This document shows positions 1 to 6,471 of a stretch of 11,791 nucleotides of DNA, in pieces. The position numbers and the translations under genes are program-made. The notes beneath the pieces were generated by a model that had not been told where the DNA came from, searched no databases, and was given only the letters and a program-made list of their open reading frames with translations. Numbering within the stretch: the first letter of the stretch is position 1; every line of letters begins with the position of its first letter. Origin of the DNA: UBA6244 sp041582875 (GTDB lineage Bacteria > Bacteroidota > Bacteroidia > Bacteroidales > F082); NCBI GenBank assembly GCA_041582875.1, contig JBFHGX010000117.1:1-11791 (forward strand). The letters run 5' to 3'.

Positions 1-1650
1 ACTGCCAATTGGATTGATGAGGGCAAAGTATTGTCCATCAAAGGAATGGGTGGATTTCATTTGGCTTGCGACGCCACCAACCCCATAGCAATCAAATCTT
101 TACGGGACATTAAACTTCGCGATGGCAAGCCCTTCGCTTTGATGGCCCGAAACCTGGAAAAGTGCAAACAAATCACCCATACCGATTCCGCTGAAGAACA
201 ACTATTGATGAGTTGGCGACGCCCCATTGTCCTGTTGAAAACCCGAACTCCTTTATCGGAAGGAATTGCCAAAGGCATCAATACGGTTGGAATGATGCTG
301 CCCTACATGCCTTTTCATCACCTATTGTTCGATCAGTTAAAAACTGATTTCATTGTACTGACCAGCGGAAATCTGTCTGATGAGCCAATTCTAATCAATA
401 ACGAGGAGGCTTTGTCTGCTTTTCTAAAAAAAGCGGAAGGTGTTATTACATATAACCGTGACATTTACAATAGAACTGACGACTCGGTAACCATTGTAGT
501 TAACCATATTCCACGCCTCATCCGACGGTCTCGTGGATATGCGCCTTCCCCCGTACCAATCGATCTCAATACAGAAGGTATATTTGCAGCCGGAGCAGAA
601 CTAGTCAATTGCTTTGCCATCGGCAAAGGAAATCAAGCCATTTTAAGTCAGCACATTGGTGATCTTAAGAACATGGAAACCCTTGATTTTTACAAAGAGT
701 CCATTAACAGATACAGCGAATTATTTCGTTTTAAGCCCACCCTGGCTGTTGCCGATTTACACCCGGATTATTTGTCCACAAAATATGTAAATGGGCTAAA
801 CATTCCCACTACTTATGTCCAACATCATCATGCCCATATGGCATCTTGCATGGCTGAACACCAAATAACAGTGCCTGCCATTGGCATTTGTTTTGACGGA
901 ACCGGTTATGGTACCGACGGACATATCTGGGGAGGCGAGTTTCTTCATGGCGACCTGATTGACTTTACGCGTTTTGCTCATTTCGAATACATCCCTCAGC
1001 CTGGTGGCGATGCAGTTTCAAAGCACCCTTGGCGAATGATGGTTGCCTATCTGTATCATTATTTTGGCGAGAGCTTTGAAAACGTGAACAAAGAGGTATT
1101 TAACAACATCGATCTCAACGAATTCAATCTGATCGTATCCATGTTAAAAAACAACCTCAACACCCCACTAACTTCCAGTGCGGGTCGTTTATTTGACGCA
1201 GTTTCATCATTGCTTGGCGTATGCCAGAACGCGACCTATCACGCGGAAGCACCCATGCAGTTAGAAGCTATCGCTGACGAATCAATCACCGAAAAGTATT
1301 CGTGGACTGGGGAGAAAGAAATCAGTTTCAAACCACTTTTTGAGGAAATATTGGCAGATTTAGCCCACAAAACTCCCATTTCCATCATTTCGGGTAAGTT
1401 TCACAACACATTGGTGTCAATATCAATAACCATCGCTAAAAAGATGCGGAAAGAACTTAACACCAACATTGTTGTACTGTCAGGAGGTTCCTTCCAAAAC
1501 AGAATACTGCTACAGAAAACCGAAAATCAGCTAAAAGAATGTAATTTTGCGGTGTACTCTCAGGAGCTTGTGCCTTCCAACGATGGTGGTATTGCTTTGG
1601 GACAATTGGCTATTGCGGCACAACGCAGAAAGCATAACCAATTTTTGTAA
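1..1650 (+). CDS. hypF: Carbamoyltransferase HypF, 5'-truncated by the window edge
   Basis: HypF uses carbamoyl phosphate and ATP to carbamoylate the C-terminal cysteine of HypE, the first step in making the cyanide ligands of the [NiFe]-hydrogenase active site in the cytoplasm. The reading frame is open from base 1 and 549 codons are visible. The family is about 750 residues, so roughly 200 are missing: the acylphosphatase domain, the zinc-finger pair and the start of the YrdC-like domain. Visible are the YrdC-like part (GGFHLACDA near codons 17-25, LTSGNLSDEP near 120-129) and the Kae1-like carbamoyltransferase part: HHHAH at 275-279, FDGTGYGTDG near 298-307, SSAGRLFDAVSS near 392-403, SGGSFQNR near 494-501 and SNDGGIALGQ near 526-535. 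A TTG at base 31 lies inside the conserved YrdC region and is not a real start. hypC begins 17 bases downstream, which suggests an operon. Identity is certain; the true start is outside the window. Confidence 0.97.
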   Translation, partial: TANWIDEGKVLSIKGMGGFHLACDATNPIAIKSLRDIKLRDGKPFALMARNLEKCKQITHTDSAEEQLLMSWRRPIVLLKTRTPLSEGIAKGINTVGMMLPYMPFHHLLFDQLKTDFIVLTSGNLSDEPILINNEEALSAFLKKAEGVITYNRDIYNRTDDSVTIVVNHIPRLIRRSRGYAPSPVPIDLNTEGIFAAGAELVNCFAIGKGNQAILSQHIGDLKNMETLDFYKESINRYSELFRFKPTLAVADLHPDYLSTKYVNGLNIPTTYVQHHHAHMASCMAEHQITVPAIGICFDGTGYGTDGHIWGGEFLHGDLIDFTRFAHFEYIPQPGGDAVSKHPWRMMVAYLYHYFGESFENVNKEVFNNIDLNEFNLIVSMLKNNLNTPLTSSAGRLFDAVSSLLGVCQNATYHAEAPMQLEAIADESITEKYSWTGEKEISFKPLFEEILADLAHKTPISIISGKFHNTLVSISITIAKKMRKELNTNIVVLSGGSFQNRILLQKTENQLKECNFAVYSQELVPSNDGGIALGQLAIAAQRRKHNQFL

Positions 1651-1667
1651 CATTAATAACAAAAGAT

Positions 1668-1937
1668 ATGTGTTTAAGTATTCCGGCAAGGGTTGACAAA
1701 ATTGAGGGTGATATGGCTACTTGCTCAGTAGGTGGTTCAAGTTACGAAACAAGCCTCGAAATGTTAACCTTGGAAGAGATCAAGGTAGGTGATTATATCC
1801 TGATGCATACAGGCTTTGCCATCCAGAAACTCGATGAAGAAGAAGCACTCGAAACACTTAAAACCTTCGAGGATTTTAAAAAACTGAACGATCACATGGA
1901 TCAGGAAGAAAAAGCAACCAATACCCGATTGATCTAG
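1668..1937 (+). CDS. hypC: Hydrogenase maturation chaperone HypC
   Basis: HypC is the small chaperone that works with HypD to carry the Fe(CN)2CO unit and deliver it to the hydrogenase large-subunit precursor. The 89-residue protein has the normal family length and starts MCLSIPA, with the essential Cys2 exposed after removal of Met1. The family motif HTGFA is at residues 47-51. The acidic C-terminal tail (about residues 56-84, many Glu and Lys) resembles the variable tail of HypC/HybG proteins. The ATG at 1668 is fixed by the Cys2 requirement. No clear Shine-Dalgarno sequence precedes it. The gene sits between hypF and hypD with short gaps, consistent with co-transcription. Confidence 0.96.
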   Translation: MCLSIPARVDKIEGDMATCSVGGSSYETSLEMLTLEEIKVGDYILMHTGFAIQKLDEEEALETLKTFEDFKKLNDHMDQEEKATNTRLI

Positions 1938-1942
1938 TGGCC

Positions 1943-3022
1943 ATGAAACATATTGACGAATACCGCGACAAAGAACTGGTAAGGATTTTTGCCGAAGAGA
2001 TCAAGAAAATATCGACTCGTCCGGTTAAACTGATGGAAGTTTGCGGAGGGCATACCATGTCCATCCAAAAATTTGGCATTCCCTATTTGTTACCTCCAAC
2101 AGTGGAGCTTATTTCGGGACCCGGTTGCCCGGTTTGCGTTACCAGCAGAAGTTATATTGATCGCGCTGTTGCCTACGCCCGTTTGCCGGATGTCATCATT
2201 ACTACCTATGGCGATTTAATTCGTGTTCCAGGCACAAGTTCAAGTCTGGAAAAGGAAAAAGCCCTGGGCGCTGATATACGCATGGTATATTCGGTATTGG
2301 ATGCCCTGATGATTGCCAAACAGAACCGGAGAAAACGAGTTGTTTTTCTCGGTATTGGTTTCGAAACCACTGCTCCGGGATCAGCCGCAGCCATCATCAA
2401 AGCAAGCATGGCCGGTTTAAGCAATTTTTATGTGTATAGCGCTCACAAAGTGATGCCTCCAGCCATGGAAGCCCTTATCGATGAAGGAGTTACCATCGAT
2501 GGTTATTTGGGTCCCGGACATGTGAGTACCATTACCGGTGAACAAATTTACTACGGTATTCCCGAAAAATTTGGCTTAGGAGTGGTTATCAGTGGTTTCG
2601 AACCTGTAGACATCATGCAAAGTGTACTGATGTTGGTTCAACAAATTGAGAACAAAACACCTAAAGTTGAAATACAATATACCCGTGTTGTAAAACCCGA
2701 AGGAAATATCAAGGCCCAACAGATGATGGAGGAAGTGTTTACTTCGCGTGATGATTGGTGGCGGGGATTGGGTATTTTAAAAGAAAGCGGACTTCAATTG
2801 CGGTCATCTTACGAAAAACATGATGCTGAACAGATGATAGAAGTTGAGGTGGAAGAGACTTTCGAACCCAAAGGGTGTATTTGTGGCGAAATTCTGAAAG
2901 GATTAAAAAAGCCTAAGGACTGCAAGCTTTTTGGAACAGTTTGTACTCCTTCAGATCCGGTTGGAGCGTGTATGGTATCACATGAAGGATCATGCGCAGC
3001 CTATTACCAGTACAACCGATAA
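1943..3022 (+). CDS. hypD: Hydrogenase maturation iron-sulfur protein HypD
   Basis: HypD is the [4Fe-4S] scaffold protein that, with HypC, builds the Fe(CN)2CO moiety from cyanide delivered by HypE. I place the start at the ATG at 1943, giving 359 residues beginning MKHIDEYRD, which matches the usual HypD N-terminus. A GTG at 1937 sharing a base with the hypC stop would add only two residues. Conserved motifs are CGGHT at 34-38, GPGCPVC at 59-65, GFETT at 139-143, PGHVS at 191-195 and GFEP at 218-221. The C-terminal cysteines expected to hold the cluster are at 312, 314, 327, 334, 343 and 351, in GCICGE, CKLFGTVC and GACMVSHEGSCAAYY. The protein looks complete. Translational coupling to hypC is likely because the ATG is 5 bases past the hypC stop. 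Confidence 0.97.
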   Translation: MKHIDEYRDKELVRIFAEEIKKISTRPVKLMEVCGGHTMSIQKFGIPYLLPPTVELISGPGCPVCVTSRSYIDRAVAYARLPDVIITTYGDLIRVPGTSSSLEKEKALGADIRMVYSVLDALMIAKQNRRKRVVFLGIGFETTAPGSAAAIIKASMAGLSNFYVYSAHKVMPPAMEALIDEGVTIDGYLGPGHVSTITGEQIYYGIPEKFGLGVVISGFEPVDIMQSVLMLVQQIENKTPKVEIQYTRVVKPEGNIKAQQMMEEVFTSRDDWWRGLGILKESGLQLRSSYEKHDAEQMIEVEVEETFEPKGCICGEILKGLKKPKDCKLFGTVCTPSDPVGACMVSHEGSCAAYYQYNR

Positions 3023-3037
3023 TAAACCTGAATCAAC

Positions 3038-4057
3038 ATGAAAAAACACGAAAATATACTCCTTGGACACGGAAGTGGAGGTCAACTTACCCACGACCTC
3101 ATCGACCAGTTATTTGCTGCTCATTTCGATAATCCACTCCTTCGTCAACAAGGCGATTCAGCCCTTTTGGACATTTCAGGAGATAAACTGGCATTTACGA
3201 CCGACTCCTTTGTGGTTGACCCCATCTTTTTTCCCGGAGGAAATATTGGACATTTGGCTATTGCCGGTACCGTAAACGACCTGGCCGTTTCTGGCGCCGT
3301 TCCCAAATACATCAGCGCAGGGTTTATCATTGAAGAGGGTTTCCCCATGAACTCACTTGAAATTATTGTCAAAACCATGGCTGAAGAAGCCAAAAAAGCC
3401 GGAGTTTTCATTGTAACCGGAGATACCAAAGTAGTCGATCGTGGCAAATGCGACAAAGTTTTTATCAACACCTCTGGCATTGGTTTTCTGGCAACAGAAA
3501 AAGAACACATCAGCAGTGGATCCACCATTCAACCCGGTGATAAAATCATCATCAACGGGAGTATTGGCGATCATGGCATGGCGGTGATGGCAGCTCGAAA
3601 TGAGCTTAATATAACCTCCGACATACATTCAGATTGTGCATGCTTAAACACACTCATATATGATGCCACATCCCATTGTTCTCAAATCCGCTTTATGCGC
3701 GATGCTACACGTGGCGGATTGGGAACCGTTTTAGCAGAATTGGTCAAAGGCAAACCTTTCGGGCTTAAAACAGACGAAACAAAGATTCCTGTCAGCAACA
3801 ATGTCCGCGGACTTTGCGAAATGCTTGGATTCGATCCGTTGTATGTAGCCAATGAAGGTAAAGTAGTGATGGTAGTAGGCGCCGATGAAGCAGAGGAAGT
3901 AGTGGAGAGACTAAAATCTAACCCATTAGGTGCTGAGGCTGCGATAATTGGTGAAATCACCCATGATCATGCTGGCACGGCATGGCTAGAAACCTGGGTA
4001 GGTGGAAAACGCATCATCGACATGCTTTCGGGACAACAATTGCCCCGTATTTGTTAG
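3038..4057 (+). CDS. hypE: Carbamoyl-dehydratase HypE
   Basis: HypE accepts the carbamoyl group from HypF on its C-terminal cysteine and dehydrates it with ATP to a thiocyanate, the cyanide donor for the HypC-HypD complex. The 339-residue protein belongs to the PurM/SelD-like ATP-binding family. HGSGG is at 11-15, AGTVNDLAVSGA at 76-87, GDTKVV at 128-133, and RDATRGGLGTVLAEL lies in the second domain. The last four residues are PRIC, so the acceptor Cys339 is present and the protein is complete and probably active. It follows hypD by 15 bases in the hypFCDE run. Its TAG stop overlaps the TAA stop of the opposing gene by 4 bases, so any read-through transcript is antisense to that gene. Confidence 0.97.
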   Translation: MKKHENILLGHGSGGQLTHDLIDQLFAAHFDNPLLRQQGDSALLDISGDKLAFTTDSFVVDPIFFPGGNIGHLAIAGTVNDLAVSGAVPKYISAGFIIEEGFPMNSLEIIVKTMAEEAKKAGVFIVTGDTKVVDRGKCDKVFINTSGIGFLATEKEHISSGSTIQPGDKIIINGSIGDHGMAVMAARNELNITSDIHSDCACLNTLIYDATSHCSQIRFMRDATRGGLGTVLAELVKGKPFGLKTDETKIPVSNNVRGLCEMLGFDPLYVANEGKVVMVVGADEAEEVVERLKSNPLGAEAAIIGEITHDHAGTAWLETWVGGKRIIDMLSGQQLPRIC

Positions 4058-4455
4058 TCGCCGTAGTGTTCATAGAATTTTGCCAGTTCGGTTGCCAAAT
4101 CGTTAAAGGCCACATAATGGTTTGAACATCCCTTGCGTGAACAGATGGTTACTCGACCACCAACACGCAAAACAAAACTGACCATTGGTGCACCACAGAG
4201 CTTACATTCTTCGTTAACCAATAATTCTTTGTTGCAATGCGGACAATAAAAATCAACAATCTCCCCCTCCTGTATTTTAATGTTCGATACATGATCGAAA
4301 CATTCGTAAACCGAGCAAATATTGATAATCCCTCTGTCTTCAGGAGAAACTACGTTTAGTTTGATGGATGGATGTCCATTTAACAACACTTTTTCATCCA
4401 TCAAAGACGACAGACAATGCGGACATTCAACAGTCATGGATATATGTTTTCTCAT
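4054..4455 (-). CDS. Duplicated zinc-ribbon protein of unknown function in the hyp cluster
   Basis: This 133-residue cytoplasmic protein has no signal peptide or membrane segment, and I cannot assign it to a named family. It has ten cysteines: C11-P-H-C14, C47/C52, C71-P-H-C74, C84-K-L-C87 and C105/C110. It reads as two copies of one unit. In each copy a CPHC knuckle is followed about 30 residues later by I-C-S-x3-C-x2-H (46-55 and 104-113). The second copy adds an extra CxxC pair, which suggests bound zinc. It lies between hypE and hypB but on the opposite strand, where some hyp clusters carry hypA. It lacks the HypA N-terminus (MHE) and is not a canonical HypA. Met1 at 4455 is used; Met7 at 4437 is an alternative start. 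The regular cysteine spacing and lack of overlap with other coding sequence (beyond 4 bases) support a real gene. A nickel or redox role is only a guess. Confidence 0.8.
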   Translation of the reverse strand: MRKHISMTVECPHCLSSLMDEKVLLNGHPSIKLNVVSPEDRGIINICSVYECFDHVSNIKIQEGEIVDFYCPHCNKELLVNEECKLCGAPMVSFVLRVGGRVTICSRKGCSNHYVAFNDLATELAKFYEHYGD

Positions 4456-4480
4456 AAGGCTGTAATTTAGATGAATACTG

Positions 4481-4495
4481 TGGCTAATATAGCCA
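4481..4495. promoter_or_regulatory. 15-bp palindrome upstream of the zinc-ribbon gene
   Basis: TGGCTA and TAGCCA form perfect 6-base arms around a 3-base centre (ATA), 26 to 40 bases upstream of the zinc-ribbon ATG. It could be a repressor or activator site, or a small hairpin in the 5' leader of that gene. The symmetry is seen directly; the function is inferred. Confidence 0.35.
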
Positions 4496-4530
4496 AAATA
4501 ACCGTCGAAGTCAATAACCTCAAACTATTC

Positions 4531-4553
4531 ATAATCGATACAAATAATCGATA
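4531..4553. repeat. Direct repeat of ATAATCGATA, two copies
   Basis: Two identical 10-base copies of ATAATCGATA are separated by CAA, a period of 13 bases. Each contains the self-complementary ATCGAT. They lie about 150 bases upstream of the hypB -7 element and about 75-100 bases upstream of the zinc-ribbon gene. They may be paired protein-binding sites, but in A/T-rich DNA chance is possible. Confidence 0.35.
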
Positions 4554-4639
4554 TTCGCCCGATTTCTGCTGAATAAATTTGATGGATTTAAACTCTTGCA
4601 AGTTCATTTTGCCAAATAACGGTCAGAACAATTTCCAAT

Positions 4640-4649
4640 ATGACGTCAT
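4640..4649. promoter_or_regulatory. 10-bp perfect palindrome ATGACGTCAT
   Basis: A perfect 10-base dyad lies about 52 bases upstream of the hypB -7 element, a position typical of an activator site. It does not match the Crp, Fnr or NikR consensus as I know them. The regulatory role is inferred from symmetry and position only. Confidence 0.3.
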
Positions 4650-4700
4650 TTCAATCCATGATTATTCACGAAAAGATGTATCACAGCATGCTCAAATTAC

Positions 4701-4708
4701 TACCTTTG
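4701..4708 (+). promoter_or_regulatory. Probable hypB promoter, -7 element TACCTTTG
   Basis: TACCTTTG fits the Bacteroidota sigma-ABfr -7 consensus TAnnTTTG exactly. A start site a few bases downstream (about 4713-4716) would give a leader of about 75 bases before the hypB ATG at 4791. No good -33 TTG is seen at the usual spacing, so activation by a regulator bound upstream is possible. It implies hypB is transcribed separately from hypFCDE. Confidence 0.5.
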
Positions 4709-4790
4709 TACAATAAAATGGCAAGGGATTTCATGCGGTTTTTCCGATGAGGTTCTTTTCGAAATCAGTATTTATCAACAAAATAGATTT

Positions 4791-5591
4791 ATGTGCGGAA
4801 CTTGCGGCTGTGGCGAAGATAACCACATCACTTACACAAAACCAGGATCACATCACCATCATCATGGCATTGAAGGTCAAGAACATATGCATGATCATGA
4901 ACATCATCACGATCATCCACACACCCATGATCAGGTCCGGCATCAGGAAATAAAACTGGAAATAGATGTTTTGGCAAAGAACAACCTCAAAGCGGAAAGA
5001 AACCGTGGCTATTTTGAAGCGCTTAATATTCTGGCTTTAAACTTGGTAAGTTCTCCTGGCTCAGGAAAAACAAGTCTGTTAGAAAGAACCATCAAAGAAC
5101 AAAAACACAACCTTCCTTTCTACATCATCGAAGGTGATCAACAAACAACCAATGATGCTGACCGCATCAATGCTGCCGGGGCTCCTGTAATTCAAATCAA
5201 CACAGGAAATGGATGTCATCTGGATGCCGACATGATTCATGTGGCTACTAAAAGCCTGAATGTGAAACAGGATTCTATTTTGTTTATCGAAAACGTCGGT
5301 AATCTGGTATGTCCCTCACTATTCGACTTGGGTGAAGCCAAACGCGTTGTAGTGATTAGCACCACCGAGGGCGAAGATAAACCCTTGAAATACCCCACTA
5401 TGTTTCAAACGGCTCAGCTGTGCATCATCAACAAAACCGACCTCTTACCTTATGTGGATTTTAGCATAGAAAAATGCAAAGAATATGCACTAAGGGTCAA
5501 TCATCACCTTAAGTTTATTGAACTTTCGGTAAAGACAGGAGAAGGTATGGACCAATGGTATCAGTGGTTAAAAAAGGAAGCCAATCAATAA
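4791..5591 (+). CDS. hypB: Nickel-inserting GTPase HypB with His-rich N-terminus
   Basis: HypB is the SIMIBI-class GTPase that stores nickel and drives its insertion into the hydrogenase large subunit, normally together with HypA. The 266-residue protein starts MCGTCGC, the CxxCxC high-affinity nickel site. A His-rich stretch follows (about residues 12-51, 16 histidines), as in nickel-storing HypB proteins. The G domain has the P-loop SSPGSGKTS at 87-95, GDQQT at 115-119, the base-recognition NKTD at 214-217, and the metal site at the dimer interface: Cys142-His143 and Cys174. These have the same relative spacing as Cys166, His167 and Cys198 of E. coli HypB. The ATG at 4791 is fixed by the N-terminal nickel motif. 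Both nickel-binding elements are present in one protein, and no hypA is visible nearby. Confidence 0.97.
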   Translation: MCGTCGCGEDNHITYTKPGSHHHHHGIEGQEHMHDHEHHHDHPHTHDQVRHQEIKLEIDVLAKNNLKAERNRGYFEALNILALNLVSSPGSGKTSLLERTIKEQKHNLPFYIIEGDQQTTNDADRINAAGAPVIQINTGNGCHLDADMIHVATKSLNVKQDSILFIENVGNLVCPSLFDLGEAKRVVVISTTEGEDKPLKYPTMFQTAQLCIINKTDLLPYVDFSIEKCKEYALRVNHHLKFIELSVKTGEGMDQWYQWLKKEANQ

Positions 5592-5659
5592 AGTGGAAAA
5601 TTTTTCGTTAATTTAACCTCACTTTTGATCCAATATCATCTGTAAATAATAACCGAGCA

Positions 5660-6448
5660 TTGAATTTAATTTTTATTGACATACGTTTTCTCGATCTTGT
5701 AGACATCCTGCTGGTGGCGGTTCTTTTGTATGCGTTGTTTAAAATGCTTAAAGGAACCGTCGCTATCAATATTTTTGTGGGATTGGTGGCCCTTTTCATG
5801 ATTTGGCAATTGGTTTCTGCCATGCAAATGGAATTGCTCTCGCAAATTCTGGGCGCCTTTATTTCAGTAGGATTGGTCGCACTTATCATCATTTTTCAAC
5901 CCGAAATCCGTCAATTCCTACTGGCTTTAGGAACCCCCCACTTTTTCAGGCGATACGGTAAAAAAATGCAATTTTTAAAGTTTGCGTTCCGCGAAAAAAT
6001 TGACTTTAACCTAGACCCCCTATTGGTTTCGTGCAAACACATGGCCTCTACTAAAACTGGAGCATTAATTGTGGTTACACGTCAAAACGAACTAGCCCAA
6101 TACATAAAAACGGGACAGGAAATGAATGCCTCCATTTCGTCTGCACTCATCGAAAATATCTTTTTTAAAAATACCCCGTTGCATGATGGCGCCATGATTA
6201 TAACCAACCACAAAATTAAAGCCGCCGGCTGCATTATGCCTGTTTCCAAGAAACAAGTTAACCGGCATATTGGTTTACGACATCGAGCTGCCATTGGCAT
6301 TAGTGAAGTTAGCGATTGTATTGCCATTGTAGTCTCCGAAGAAACAGGATATATCTCCTACGCCATTCATGGAGAAATTACTTACCACGTGTCTGCCCAA
6401 GATCTTCAATCGATGTTGGTGGAAGAATTGGGACTCGATTTAAAATAA
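5660..6448 (+). CDS. cdaA: Membrane diadenylate cyclase, CdaA type
   Basis: The protein condenses two ATP into cyclic di-AMP, a signal linked to osmotic, potassium and envelope homeostasis. Its 262 residues begin with about three hydrophobic helices (roughly 13-30, 34-54 and 62-79). A linker and a DAC catalytic domain follow, with DGA at 176-178 (LHDGAMII) and RHR at 207-209 (GLRHRAAIG), the two hallmark ATP-binding motifs. Length and layout match CdaA (DacA), not DisA. No in-frame ATG or GTG lies between the upstream in-frame stop at 5609 and the first helix. TTG at 5660 is therefore the best start, unless an ATT or ATA codon is used. It begins 68 bases after hypB on the same strand with no strong terminator between, so read-through from hypB is possible. 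No cdaR homologue is next to it. Confidence 0.92.
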   Translation: MNLIFIDIRFLDLVDILLVAVLLYALFKMLKGTVAINIFVGLVALFMIWQLVSAMQMELLSQILGAFISVGLVALIIIFQPEIRQFLLALGTPHFFRRYGKKMQFLKFAFREKIDFNLDPLLVSCKHMASTKTGALIVVTRQNELAQYIKTGQEMNASISSALIENIFFKNTPLHDGAMIITNHKIKAAGCIMPVSKKQVNRHIGLRHRAAIGISEVSDCIAIVVSEETGYISYAIHGEITYHVSAQDLQSMLVEELGLDLK

Positions 6449-6471
6449 TCTAATCCATTCTGTATTTACAT

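Larger units (their letters stand above)
4456..4790. other. 335-base divergent intergenic region upstream of hypB
   Basis: This gene-free stretch separates the minus-strand zinc-ribbon gene from plus-strand hypB, so it should carry promoters for both. It is A/T-rich and contains the palindrome TGGCTAATATAGCCA (4481-4495), two direct copies of ATAATCGATA (4531-4540 and 4544-4553), the palindrome ATGACGTCAT (4640-4649) and a -7 element TACCTTTG (4701-4708). I see no convincing small gene, tRNA or recognised riboswitch in it. No clean TAnnTTTG element faces the zinc-ribbon gene. Confidence 0.6.

Noticed and set aside
31..60. TTG at base 31 as the start of a shorter HypF-like protein
   Set aside because: The frame is open to base 1 and the codons before 31 continue the conserved YrdC-like region, so the gene is simply cut by the window edge.
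1937..1942. GTG at 1937 as the hypD start
   Set aside because: The ATG at 1943 gives the standard HypD N-terminus (MKHIDEYRD); the GTG adds only two residues. It cannot be strictly excluded.
3145..3528. 127-codon minus-strand frame inside hypE
   Set aside because: It lies wholly within the conserved hypE coding sequence and shows no coherent protein features.
4054..4455. Calling the zinc-ribbon gene hypA
   Set aside because: It lacks the MHE N-terminus and the HypA layout, has ten cysteines in a duplicated pattern, and is on the opposite strand.
4851..4947. CAT/CAC-rich stretch as a tandem repeat or CRISPR-like element
   Set aside because: It is low-complexity coding sequence for the HypB histidine-rich region, with no regular repeat unit.
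4747..4953. 68-codon reading frame overlapping the start of hypB
   Set aside because: It lies mostly in another frame of the hypB His-rich coding region and has no recognisable features; the hypB frame carries the conserved motifs.
5590..5626. AAAGTG/CACTTT inverted repeat after hypB as a terminator
   Set aside because: The stem is 6 A/T-rich base pairs with a 24-base loop and only a very short T run, too weak to call.
5627..5638. GATCCAATATC shared with about 8479-8489 as a dispersed repeat
   Set aside because: It is a short match, one copy being within the transporter coding region; most likely chance.
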